Source of the DNA: Bradyrhizobium sp. CCBAU 051011
GTDB taxonomy: Bacteria; Pseudomonadota; Alphaproteobacteria; Rhizobiales; Xanthobacteraceae
Reading direction: 5' to 3'
Assembly: GCF_009930815.1 (NCBI RefSeq)
Contig: NZ_CP022222.1
Coordinates: 7,730,501 to 7,794,500, forward strand
DNA length: 64,000 bases
A program made the position numbers and the translations under genes. Positions 54,981-64,000 of this stretch are shown one piece after another; the stretch's first letter is position 1, and every line of letters starts with the position of its first letter. The notes below the pieces were generated by a model. It did not search any database, was not told where the DNA came from, and worked only from the letters and a program-made list of their open reading frames with translations.

Positions 54981-56216
54981 TCACGGCTTCTGATAGATCA
55001 CCTTCCCCGCCCGGATCGTATAGGCGACCTTGGCGAGATTGGTGACGTCGGCAAGCGGATCGCCGTCGAGCACGACGAGGTCGGCGTCAAAATCCTTCTC
55101 AACCCGCCCCTTCTTCGCCGCCTTGAAATATTGCGCGGGATTGGTGGTCAGCGAGGCCAGGATCTGGCGTTCCGACAGCGCGCGGCGCATCAGCTCGTAT
55201 TCGAGCGTGGTGTCGTAGAGCTGCGTGTAACCGACATCGGTCCCGAATAAGACCGTTCCCCCATTTTCGGAAAAGCTCTTGAGCTGGCCGACCACGTTAT
55301 CGACCAGTCGAGCGATCACCTCGGGCGGGGCCGGTACTTTCGAAAAAAGGGACAATGTTGGGGACAACGCGACCTTCTGCTCCTTAAAGCGCGCGAGCTG
55401 CTCGGGCGTGTATCCCCGCTGCTGCGGGGTCGTGTGTGCCATCACATCCACACCGGCCGCGATCACCGCTTCCAAGCCGCCCGAGTTCTGCGGATGGGCA
55501 AAGACCGGCTTTCCCAGCGCGTGCGCTACATCGATCGCGGCCCTGGCAATAGTCACGTCCATGTTCACTACCGGGTTGCCCTCGCCCTTATAGACGCCGG
55601 TGAACAGCTTTATTCCGTCCAGGCCCAGTTGCATGTAGAGCCGCGCCCACTGCGCCGCCTCCTCGGGCGTCGTAGCCATGGGGAGCTGCAGTTCGGCCGG
55701 CAGATAGGCGGGATGACCGTCCTTTGGGAAGATGTTGCCGGCAAGGTAGATCGTGGGACCAAGGACTTCACCTGCATTGACGCGGCGGCGCAGCGGCAGC
55801 GAGTCGTCGGGGTGAGAACCGACATCCCACACGGTGGTGAAGCCCCATCGCGTCAGCATCTCCTCCATATGCGCGGTGAGTGACGCGGCCGACGCGCTGG
55901 CGGCGTTCTTCCACGCGGCTTGCGTGAAATGGACGTGACTGTTCCAGAATCCGGCTACCACCGTCTTGCCAGTGCAATCGATAAGGCGCGCATCTGATGG
56001 AATCCGGATATCATTGCGGTTGCCGGTCGCGGCGATGGCGCCGTTCGAAATGACAATGACGGCGTCGGCAACTGGCGCAGCGTCAGGCGACGCGTAGACG
56101 CTACCGCCTACGAGCGCGAGGGTTTGCGCATTGGCCGAAGCACTCGCGCCGGCGGCCCCGATCAAAACGAAAAGGCAAAACGCCAGGCGGACTAGAATTC
56201 CGTTCATACGCGGCAC
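54981..56216 (-). CDS. Exported metal-dependent amidohydrolase
   Basis: 411 residues. The signal peptide (MNGILVRLAFCLFVLIGAAG) ends near ANAQ. The amidohydrolase core shows HVH at 94-96 (FWNSHVHF), later GLDGIKLFTG, FAHPQNSGG, MAHTTPQQ and the catalytic Asp in LFGTDVGYTQ. The family hydrolyses amides, lactones or prolidase-type substrates in a TIM barrel with one or two metals. ATG 56207 is the alternative start. It is a periplasmic enzyme of unknown substrate. Confidence 0.9.
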   Translation of the reverse strand: MPRMNGILVRLAFCLFVLIGAAGASASANAQTLALVGGSVYASPDAAPVADAVIVISNGAIAATGNRNDIRIPSDARLIDCTGKTVVAGFWNSHVHFTQAAWKNAASASAASLTAHMEEMLTRWGFTTVWDVGSHPDDSLPLRRRVNAGEVLGPTIYLAGNIFPKDGHPAYLPAELQLPMATTPEEAAQWARLYMQLGLDGIKLFTGVYKGEGNPVVNMDVTIARAAIDVAHALGKPVFAHPQNSGGLEAVIAAGVDVMAHTTPQQRGYTPEQLARFKEQKVALSPTLSLFSKVPAPPEVIARLVDNVVGQLKSFSENGGTVLFGTDVGYTQLYDTTLEYELMRRALSERQILASLTTNPAQYFKAAKKGRVEKDFDADLVVLDGDPLADVTNLAKVAYTIRAGKVIYQKP

Positions 56217-56320
56217 CCCTGAATTTACATCTGGCGGTCCGATGGTAGAGACGGTCCGGACCCCGCAATATCAAATCAGTGTGTGTCCGGTTTGACAGAT
56301 ATTGCGGCGTTGCGTGCGCG

Positions 56321-57517
56321 CTATTCCTCGGGCGCGTTCTCGATCGGATCGAACCGGTCGTGCTCCAATCCCAGCAGATTCCAGGATTGCAGCATGTGCG
56401 GTGGCAGCGGCGCGCTGACATCGATCACGCCGCCGCGCGGATGCGGGATCACGAGCCGTCGCGCCAACAGATGCAGGCGGTTCTGCAGGCCGCCCGGCAG
56501 CTCCCAATTCTCCTTGTTGAAATATTTAGGATCGCCGACGATGGCGTGGTCGATATGCGCCATGTGGGCGCGCAACTGGTGCGTTCGCCCGGTGACCGGC
56601 TTCAGCGATACCCAGGCGAGCTTCTGCGCCGAGGTCTCGACCACGGCGTAATAGGTCACCGCGTGGCTGGCGCCCTCGTCGCCATGCTTGGCGACGCGCA
56701 TGATGCTGTCCTCCTCGCTCTCCTCCTTGGCGAGATAGGTCGAGATGCGGCCCTGCTTCGGCTTCGGCACGCCGGCCACCAGCGCCCAGTAAATCTTGCG
56801 CGCGGAGCGGTGGCGGAACGAGCCGGTCAAGGCGGTGGCGGCAAAGCGGGTTTTTGCGATCAGCAGACAGCCCGACGTTTCCCGGTCCAGCCGGTGCACC
56901 AGCCGCGGCTTCTGCCCCTTGGCGTCGCGCATCACTTCCAGCATGTCGTCGACGTTGCGCGTGATGCCGGAGCCGCCCTGCACCGCAAGCCCCGCTGGCT
57001 TGTTCAGCACCATGACGTCGGCGTCCTCGAACAGCGTCATCTCCTTCAACGCCTGCAACGTCTTGGTCGCGGCTTCCGAGAGCGGGCCCGCGCCCTTCGG
57101 CGTATCGAGCTTGAGCGGCGGGATGCGCACGCTCTGGCCCTCCTCAAGCCGGTCCTTGCTGTCAGCCCGCTTGCCGTTGACGCGCAGCTCGCCCTTCCGG
57201 ACGATGCGCTGGATGTGGGAGAACGACAGGCCGGGAAAGCGCGCTTCGAGGAAACGATCGACGCGCATGTTGTTTTCGTCCGCGGTGACGACGACGGTCT
57301 GGACCTTGGTCGGCAGCGGCGGCGGCTCGGCCTTCTCGGGCGCAGCGGCCACAGGAACGGGCTTTTCCCGGCGCGGCTCGGCAAAGCGCGTAGGCTTTCC
57401 GCCCTGACGATGCGCCGGAGGCCGCTCGGCCGGCGCGCCCCGATAAGGGCGCGCACCCTTGGGACGATCACCCGGCGCGCGGGATTTTGCGAGGGGTCTC
57501 TTGACGCGGCGGCTCAT
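56321..57517 (-). CDS. RluA-family pseudouridine synthase (RluC/RluD type)
   Basis: 398 residues. A basic N-terminal extension (about 1-70, Arg/Pro-rich) precedes an S4 RNA-binding domain (about 85-130) and the catalytic domain with RLVHRLDRETSGCLLI, where Asp211 is the nucleophile. PVTGRTHQLRAHMAHI is the second family motif. It modifies uridines in 23S rRNA, most likely the RluC/RluD sites. The HigBA pair lies directly upstream on the same strand, eight bases away from the antitoxin stop. Confidence 0.92.
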   Translation of the reverse strand: MSRRVKRPLAKSRAPGDRPKGARPYRGAPAERPPAHRQGGKPTRFAEPRREKPVPVAAAPEKAEPPPLPTKVQTVVVTADENNMRVDRFLEARFPGLSFSHIQRIVRKGELRVNGKRADSKDRLEEGQSVRIPPLKLDTPKGAGPLSEAATKTLQALKEMTLFEDADVMVLNKPAGLAVQGGSGITRNVDDMLEVMRDAKGQKPRLVHRLDRETSGCLLIAKTRFAATALTGSFRHRSARKIYWALVAGVPKPKQGRISTYLAKEESEEDSIMRVAKHGDEGASHAVTYYAVVETSAQKLAWVSLKPVTGRTHQLRAHMAHIDHAIVGDPKYFNKENWELPGGLQNRLHLLARRLVIPHPRGGVIDVSAPLPPHMLQSWNLLGLEHDRFDPIENAPEE

Positions 57518-57524
57518 GGGCGAT

Positions 57525-57836
57525 CTAGCTCCGAACTTGTCGCGAAGTCGATCGGCCGGCGCGGCGCGGCAACGCTGCGATCTCCTTACCTACTTCGTTT
57601 TCGGCGAGGCGCAGTTCATAGAGCTGCTGCAAATTCATCCAGAATTGCGGGCTGGTGCCAAACCAGTGCCCCAGACGCAATGCCGTGTCGGCGGTGATAC
57701 CGCGCTGGCCGTGAATGATACCCGTAATCCGGTTTACCGGCACGTCAATCTGACGCGAAAGTTCCGCGGCGGTGATTCCAAGCTCTTGCAATTCTTCGGC
57801 GAGATGTTCGCCGGGATGAATGGGGGAGCGAGGCAT
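57525..57836 (-). CDS. higA: HigA-type antitoxin
   Basis: 103 residues. The helix-turn-helix in the XRE/HigA form reads HPGEHLAEELQELGITAAEL, VPVNRITGIIHGQRGITADT and RLGHWFGTSPQFWMNLQQLY. It follows the HigB-like gene by 12 bases in the usual toxin-first order. It probably neutralises the toxin and represses the operon. Confidence 0.93.
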   Translation of the reverse strand: MPRSPIHPGEHLAEELQELGITAAELSRQIDVPVNRITGIIHGQRGITADTALRLGHWFGTSPQFWMNLQQLYELRLAENEVGKEIAALPRRAGRSTSRQVRS

Positions 57837-57848
57837 TGTGTTCTTCCT

Positions 57849-58133
57849 TCAGTGATAATCGACAATTTCCACTTCGATCGGGCCGGGTGATCCTTCCGGC
57901 CAACCGAAGCAAATTCGCCATTGATCGTTGATACGAATCGAAAACAGTCCAGCACGGTCGCCTCTGAGTGCTTCCAGACGGTTGCCAGGCAACGCCGCCA
58001 AATCAGCCAGACTGGTCGCCGATTCCAGTCGATCAAGACGCAACTCGGCCTGTCGCGCAAAACCGGAGAACTCCTTGACGTGGCGGCCTGAGGCAAACCG
58101 CGCGGTGCGCTTGTCCCGATAGCTGACGATCAT
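57849..58133 (-). CDS. higB: HigB-type toxin (RelE superfamily)
   Basis: 94 residues: MIVSYRDKRTARFASGRHVK, RLDRLESATSLADLAALPGN and the C-terminal DQWRICFGWPEGSPGPIEVE, the conserved core of HigB/RelE ribosome-dependent mRNA interferases. ATG 58133 is chosen as the family start; longer frames run through the promoter region. The pair with HigA is complete. Confidence 0.92.
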   Translation of the reverse strand: MIVSYRDKRTARFASGRHVKEFSGFARQAELRLDRLESATSLADLAALPGNRLEALRGDRAGLFSIRINDQWRICFGWPEGSPGPIEVEIVDYH

Positions 58134-58312
58134 CGTCCGGAAAAGATAGCAGGACTTACGACTTACGTAAATAGTAAATCGCGGCGTTCGCGGAGCCTTC
58201 CATCTCACCGTCTCGTTGCGGTTTGCGGGCAACGGCATCGCAGGGAAACCACTACAAATCCGTTCCGAGATCGGCCATGTTCGGTACAACGGGAACATCA
58301 AAGGAGCCCCGG

Positions 58313-59257
58313 ATGGCCTTTTCGAAGTTGGTGCTATCACTGGTGGCAGTCTTCCTCGCCAGCACCGCGGCCGCCCAGCAAGCCCCGATGTCGGAGGATC
58401 TGGCCTGGAAGCTTCTCGAACTCGGCCGCGTCATTGATCCGCCCAAGACGGCCGCGCTGTTCGCGCCGCTGCAGCAAAAAGAGCCGTATCAGGGCGTCAA
58501 TGTCGAGCGGGACGTCAAATACGGTCCGGCCGATCGTAACCTTCTCGATATTTTCGTGCCGGAGACGGCTGCATCTCCCCGGCCGGTGCTGATCTATGTG
58601 CATGCCGGTGCATTCGTGGGCGGCAACAAGCGCACGACACCGACCAGCCCGTTCTATGACAACATCATGCTGTGGGCGGTGAAGAACGGCTTTATCGGCG
58701 TCAACGCCACGTACCGCCTCGCTCCGCAGGCGCCCTGGCCGGCGGGCGCCGAGGATATGGCCACTGTGGTCAAGTGGGTCACGGACAAGATCGGCGAACG
58801 TGGGGGCAATCCCGCGCGCATCTACCTGATGGGACATTCCGCGGGTGCCGTTCACGTGGCAAGCTATGTATCGCATCCCGAGTTTCACAAGGTGAAGGGC
58901 GGCGGCCTGGCCGGCGCGATCATGATCTCGGGCATTTACGATCTGACCGGGATGTCGCTCGCTGATGGCCAGCGCGCCTATTACGGCGACGATCCCGCGC
59001 GCTACGCCGAACGTTCCTCGCTACAGGGTTTGGCGACGACCGACATCCCGCTGATGATGGCTGTCGCCGAACTTGATCCAGAAGGCTTCGTGTTGCAATT
59101 CGACCGCGCGAAGCAAGCGACTTGCAAGCGCGCCAGCGGATGTGCACGCGCTCTCCTGCTACCGCAGCACAGCCACATGTCGGAAGTGTATTCGATCAAC
59201 GCAGTGGAATCGCCCCTTGCCGACGAGATTTTGGAGTTCGTGAAGACCGGGAAATAG
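58313..59257 (+). CDS. Secreted alpha/beta hydrolase (carboxylesterase-like)
   Basis: 314 residues with a signal peptide (MAFSKLVLSLVAVFLASTAA, cleavage at AQQ). An oxyanion-hole HAGAFVGGNKR, nucleophile elbow MGHSAGAV and late HSHMSEV are visible; the HAGxFxGG pattern belongs to the hormone-sensitive-lipase-like (HSL) group. AAGGAGCC lies just before the ATG at 58313. It probably acts on small esters outside the cytoplasm. Confidence 0.9.
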   Translation: MAFSKLVLSLVAVFLASTAAAQQAPMSEDLAWKLLELGRVIDPPKTAALFAPLQQKEPYQGVNVERDVKYGPADRNLLDIFVPETAASPRPVLIYVHAGAFVGGNKRTTPTSPFYDNIMLWAVKNGFIGVNATYRLAPQAPWPAGAEDMATVVKWVTDKIGERGGNPARIYLMGHSAGAVHVASYVSHPEFHKVKGGGLAGAIMISGIYDLTGMSLADGQRAYYGDDPARYAERSSLQGLATTDIPLMMAVAELDPEGFVLQFDRAKQATCKRASGCARALLLPQHSHMSEVYSINAVESPLADEILEFVKTGK

Positions 59258-59381
59258 CTTTCGTCACACCGCCACGCGTCACTTTCCCGCCTTCACAGCC
59301 GGTTGATGATGCGTCGTCGGCTCGCGGGCTTTAATAACGACCAGCGAGCGTAGCGTGCGATGATCGGCATTGATCTCACCA

Positions 59382-59464
59382 CGTCATTGCGAGGAGCGAA
59401 GCGACGAAGCAATCCATCTCACCGTTGCCGAAGCATGGATTGCTTCGCTTCGCTCGCAATGACG
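59382..59464. repeat. CGTCATTGCGAG-type palindromic repeat
   Basis: CGTCATTGCGAGGAGCGAAG at one end and CTTCGCTCGCAATGACG at the other, with inner AAGCAATCCAT/ATGGATTGCTT. It is a second member of the family at 27951-28100, located between convergent genes. Confidence 0.85.
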
Positions 59465-59497
59465 GGAGCCGCGGCACGTCGCCGGCCCACACGGGCC

Positions 59498-59875
59498 TCA
59501 GGCGAATTGCGCGAGGCCGTGGCCTACGGACCAATTCTCTTTTGCTGCGTCGAGAACATTCACGAACACGTCCTCTGGCCGGATGCCAGGGTTGTCACCG
59601 AGCAATTGGGCGACCCGCCGGAACAGCGCCTTCTTTTGTTCGGCGGTGCGCGTGTCGAACACGGTGATCTGGATGTACACGAGGTCATCGCTACGGGTGA
59701 CGCCAAAGGCATTGCCGTAGCGGAAGTTCGCCGCGTCGTGCTCGGTGATGGTCATGAACTGGTCGTCTTCGGGCACGTTGAGCGCCTCGCGCATTGCTCG
59801 GTAGAGGCTGTTGAAGATCGCTTGGCGATAAGCTTCCGGTTTTCCGGCGCGCAGCGAGATGTGAATGAGAGGCAT
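59498..59875 (-). CDS. Tautomerase_2 family protein (MSAD-like)
   Basis: 125 residues starting Met-Pro (MPLIHISLRAGKPEAYRQAI); Pro2 becomes the N-terminal catalytic residue after Met removal. ALNVPEDDQFMTITEHDAAN, FGVTRSDDLVYIQITVFDTR and IRPEDVFVNVLDAAKENWSV match the malonate semialdehyde decarboxylase-like tautomerases. The TetR gene is divergent from it, with palindromes between the two. Substrate unknown. Confidence 0.87.
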   Translation of the reverse strand: MPLIHISLRAGKPEAYRQAIFNSLYRAMREALNVPEDDQFMTITEHDAANFRYGNAFGVTRSDDLVYIQITVFDTRTAEQKKALFRRVAQLLGDNPGIRPEDVFVNVLDAAKENWSVGHGLAQFA

Positions 59876-59961
59876 CGCGAATCCTTTCGCATCCTGTCCT
59901 CGCCCGTACGGCGGCTCCCGCACGAGTGGTTCACTTCATCGGCAAAATGAGCTATCAATCG

Positions 59962-60024
59962 TTTTTGACACGATATCAAAAACACATTCTTGACGCTGCG
60001 TCAAATATTATCTGACCGCGTCAG
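59962..60024. promoter_or_regulatory. Palindromic operator candidates in the tautomerase-TetR divergon
   Basis: Three inverted repeats: TTTTTGACACGATATCAAAAA (59962-59982; outer bases TTTTTGA/TCAAAAA), TGACGCTGCGTCA (59991-60003) and CTGACCGCGTCAG (60012-60024). The last two share the TGAC...GCGTCA pattern about two helical turns apart, as TetR operators often do. They overlap the expected promoters of both divergent genes. Confidence 0.6.
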
Positions 60025-60053
60025 GACTGAGACTATTGAGCTGAGGAGCGAAA

Positions 60054-60653
60054 TTGAGACCGCGCGAGTTTGACCATGACGACGTCCTGCGCATCGCGTT
60101 CGAACAATTCTGGCGCAAAGGCGTGCGCGGCACGTCGCTCTCGGACATCGCGCGCGACGCGGGCGTCCAGCGCGGCAGTCTCTACAACGCCTTCGGCAGC
60201 AAGGAAGCGCTGTTTCTCTGCGCCTATGAGCGCTATGCGAGCAAATATCTGAGCGCGCTCCAGAAGGCACTCAACTCAGGCACCTTGCGCGAGCGGCTCA
60301 CGGCGTTTTTCGACGTAACGATAAAGAACTTCCGTTCCGGTTCCCCGCCCCGCGGATGTCCGACCACGCGCGGGCTGATGGAGCTGGCATCGGGCGCAGG
60401 CGAAGGGCTGGATGAGAACGCGCGCCAGGCTTTCGCGGACCTGGTGGCCCGCGCCACCGCTCTCATTCAGGAAGCTTTGTCCGAGGGCAAGAAGCGAGGC
60501 GAATTCAGGGGCACCCCCGAGGTCGCGGCATTGCACATCGCTACCGTCACGCGCGGATTGGCCGTGCTCGAGCGCGCGTTCGGCGATGAAGCCCAGCTTC
60601 GGACGATCGCCGCGCACACCATCGACCTCATCCTCGGCAAGGAAATACGTTAG
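60054..60653 (+). CDS. TetR-family transcriptional regulator
   Basis: 199 residues from a TTG start preceded by GAGGAG. The N-terminal helix-turn-helix is VLRIAFEQFWRKGVRGTSLS, then DIARDAGVQRGSLYNAFGSK; the C-terminal helices form the ligand domain (TetR_C-type: GCPTTRGLMELASGAG). Divergent from the tautomerase gene, it probably represses both. The ligand is unknown. Confidence 0.92.
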   Translation: MRPREFDHDDVLRIAFEQFWRKGVRGTSLSDIARDAGVQRGSLYNAFGSKEALFLCAYERYASKYLSALQKALNSGTLRERLTAFFDVTIKNFRSGSPPRGCPTTRGLMELASGAGEGLDENARQAFADLVARATALIQEALSEGKKRGEFRGTPEVAALHIATVTRGLAVLERAFGDEAQLRTIAAHTIDLILGKEIR

Positions 60654-60702
60654 TTGCCGGCAAATGACTGCCGCGCCCGTTCCGGCGATGGCTCCGCGGC
60701 GG

Positions 60703-61419
60703 CTACTTGCACTGCGCAGCCTTCCTCACCGTCATCAAATCATCGCCGGAATTGTTGGACGGACGCTTCTTGCCGGCTTCATCCGCCGCAGCGCATGCCG
60801 CTGCCGCGTCGCCGTTCTGGAAGCGTGCCACCGCGAGATTGGTCCAGGCATCGCCGAGGTCAGGCGAATCCTTGACCGCCTGCTCCAGCACGGGCTGCGC
60901 CTCGCGCGGACGCTTGGCGATCAGCAGGAAGCGGCCGTAGTCGGCCCTGAGCGCCTTCACCGGATTGGGTTGCTTGAGCGCGATCTTGAACAGTTCGTTC
61001 GCGGCATCGAGGTCATTGAAGCGAAACTGAGCGACCACCGCGAAGCCGTGATAGAGGCTGCTCTGTTCGGGCGAGATGAGAAACGCCTGATTAAATCGCA
61101 GCGCGGCCTCCCGTATCTTGCCGGTATTGACCGCCCTCCACCCGCGCATGGTGATTTCCTCAAACGCCTTTTCGCGCGAGCCGGTCGCCCCGATGATGGC
61201 GCTGACGAACTTCTCATCGGAGGCTTTCTCTTCCGAATTCTTGGCCGCGAATCCGAAAAACGGCTGCTCGTTGGTCGGCGCCGTATAGCTTCGCTTCGTC
61301 ACCTGGACGCCCGGCGCTACCTCAACGGTGTCAGCGGCCGCGGCAAGCGGCGACCCCAGCATCGAGATACATGCGGCTGCCCGGATAGCCTGCCTGAGAT
61401 AGTTCCTGAACCTGTTCAT
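60703..61419 (-). CDS. Periplasmic TPR-like protein
   Basis: 238 residues with a signal peptide (about 1-29, ending AAADT). TPR-type helices cover about 90-225: WRAVNTGKIREAALRFNQAF, LDAANELFKIALKQPNPVKA, PREAQPVLEQAVKDSPDLGD. Its start overlaps the RarA stop by four bases (ATGA), so the two are co-transcribed. It may be a scaffold; there is no enzymatic motif. Confidence 0.82.
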   Translation of the reverse strand: MNRFRNYLRQAIRAAACISMLGSPLAAAADTVEVAPGVQVTKRSYTAPTNEQPFFGFAAKNSEEKASDEKFVSAIIGATGSREKAFEEITMRGWRAVNTGKIREAALRFNQAFLISPEQSSLYHGFAVVAQFRFNDLDAANELFKIALKQPNPVKALRADYGRFLLIAKRPREAQPVLEQAVKDSPDLGDAWTNLAVARFQNGDAAAACAAADEAGKKRPSNNSGDDLMTVRKAAQCK

Positions 61420-62749
61420 TCGCGCCTGTCCCGCTCCCTACGCAACTTCGCCCAGTAATCCAGCCGCTTGCGGATCTCGCGCTCGAAACCGCGATCGGGT
61501 GGATCGTAAAAAGTCTGCCGCCCCAAAGCTTCCGGGAAATAGTCCTGCCCCGAAAACGCGTCCGGCGCGTCGTGATCGTATTCGTAGCCGGAACCATAGC
61601 CTTCCGACTTCATCAGCTTGGTCGGCGAATTCAAAATATGTTTTGGCGGAAGCAGCGAGCCGCCCTCTTTCGCCGTCCGCATCGCCGCGCCAAAGGCCTT
61701 GTATGCGGCGTTCGATTTCGGCGCGGTGGCGAGATAAATCACGGCCTGCGCGATCGCAAGTTCGCCTTCGGGATGGCCGAGGAAGTCGAAGGCATCCTTG
61801 GCGGCATTGCAGATCACCAGCGCGTGCGGATCGGCAAGGCCGATGTCTTCCACCGCCATGCGCACGACGCGACGCGCCAGGAACAGCGGGTCTTCGCCGG
61901 CATCGAGCATGCGCGCGAGGTAATACAGCGCGGCATCGGGATCGGAGCCGCGCACCGATTTATGCAGCGCCGAAATCAGGTTGTAATGGCCGTCGGCGGA
62001 TTTGTCGTAGATCGGCGCGCGGCGCTGCAAGATTTCCTGCAACTGCGCGGCATTGAAGATTTCGTCCTTGCGCGCGGCGCGCCAGACCTCTTCGACCAGC
62101 GTCAGCGCGGCGCGGCCATCGCCATCGGCCATCCGCACCAGCACGGCGCGCGCCTCCGCATCGAGCGGCAACCTCCGCCCCTCGACTTTCTCGGCATGCG
62201 CAAAGAGCTTTTCGATTGCGGCGGCATCGAGCGAGTGAAACACCAGCACTCGCGCCCGCGACAGCAACGCGGCGTTGAGCTCGAATGAGGGATTTTCGGT
62301 GGTGGCGCCGACCAGCACCACGGTGCCGTCTTCCATTACGGGCAGAAACGAATCCTGCTGGGCGCGGTTGAAACGATGCACCTCGTCGACGAACAACAGC
62401 GTGCCCTTGCCCATCTCGCGCCGGGCGCGCGCCGCGTCGAACACCTTCTTCAAGTCGGCGACGCCGGAAAACACCGCGGAAATCTGCTCGAAATGCAGTT
62501 CGGTGGCATCCGCCAGCAGCCGCGCCACCGTGGTCTTGCCGGTGCCGGGCGGCCCCCAGAACACCAGCGAGCCCAGCGTGCGCGTCTCCAGCATCCGCGT
62601 CAGCGCACCGTCGGGACCGAGGATATGATCCTGGCCGACGACATCGGCGAGCGAACGCGGACGCAGCCGGTCGGGAAGCGGACGCGGCGCGTCCTCTTCC
62701 ATCCCTGCCGCGGCAAAGAGATTGGCAGCCTCGCGGGGTTTCTTCGGGC

Positions 62750-62753
<4 letters not shown>
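61416..62753 (-). CDS. rarA: Replication-associated recombination protein RarA (MgsA)
   Basis: 445 residues. AAA+ motifs: Walker A GPPGTGKT at 67-74, Walker B FVDEVH at 121-126, sensor 1 GATTENPSFE. The C-terminal domain has GSDPDAALYYLARMLDAGED and PVWLRN-like elements typical of RarA. It acts at stalled forks. The gene overlaps DegQ-like upstream and the TPR gene downstream by four bases each, forming an operon. Confidence 0.95.

Positions 62754-64000
<1,247 letters not shown>

Noticed and set aside
54830..55045. 71-codon plus-strand frame
   Set aside because: Mostly overlaps the amidohydrolase end and has no ribosome site or family features.

Overview
The window is GC-rich, densely coded alphaproteobacterial chromosome. 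Several traits point to Bradyrhizobium or a close relative. These are a GcrA-family regulator, a fused three-part indolepyruvate ferredoxin oxidoreductase of 1168 residues, many short secreted proteins, a GrlR-like protein, a GCG-type small secreted protein, and dense intergenic palindromes whose arms read GTAGGGTGGG... or CGTCATTGCGAG.... The genus is an inference from gene content and repeat style; no rRNA or tRNA gene is present to confirm it.

Layout. 1-7.1 kb: an incomplete Tat-exported bicupin (oxalate decarboxylase type), small envelope proteins, a VOC protein, a GrlR-like protein and a large PAS-PAS histidine kinase. 7.2-9.4 kb: an AraC regulator divergent from a SnoaL-like protein, and a broken EamA transporter. 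9.4-15.1 kb: a minus-strand cluster for CoA-linked catabolism (thiolase-like protein, DUF35 zinc ribbon, MaoC hydratase, SDR dehydrogenase, DapA-like lyase/synthase, Nudix hydrolase) in which the three larger gaps each hold a different palindromic repeat. 15.2-15.9 kb: an ORF-rich, structured element that looks like an interspersed repeat. 15.9-22.2 kb: GcrA, two CorA-type transporters (one with a one-base frameshift) and indolepyruvate ferredoxin oxidoreductase.

22.5-34.6 kb: a triheme cytochrome c, a TRIC/UPF0126 channel, methyltransferases, VOC, NIPSNAP and PEP mutase-like proteins, an ArsR regulator, secreted hydrolases and small envelope proteins. 34.7-38.5 kb: a periplasmic isoaspartyl methyltransferase, then a membrane-anchored coiled-coil protein, an FtsZ paralogue with a short linker, and an HTH-coiled-coil protein, all on the minus strand. 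38.7-45.6 kb: cupin, VOC, an acyl-CoA carboxylase beta subunit, a DUF4260 protein, a frameshifted dienelactone-hydrolase-like gene and a class D beta-lactamase. 45.7-50.1 kb: an accessory segment bounded by two 108-bp direct repeats, carrying a serine hydrolase, a decayed IS1182-type element and an aminoglycoside-phosphotransferase-like gene.

51-64 kb: an RlpA-like protein, a FliK/FhlB-like flagellar pair, an Atp12 chaperone, an amidohydrolase, an RluA-type pseudouridine synthase, a HigBA toxin-antitoxin pair, an esterase, a tautomerase/TetR divergon with clear palindromes, and a TPR protein-RarA-DegQ operon joined by ATGA overlaps and cut by the window edge. No CRISPR array, prophage or large genomic island is visible. 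Four genes carry internal frame breaks (EamA, the second CorA, the dienelactone hydrolase, the IS1182 transposase). The most unusual neighbourhood is the FtsZ-paralogue/coiled-coil cluster at 35.6-38.5 kb; the most unusual regulatory signal is a strong terminator embedded in a small ORF just upstream of the gene at 2094-2678.
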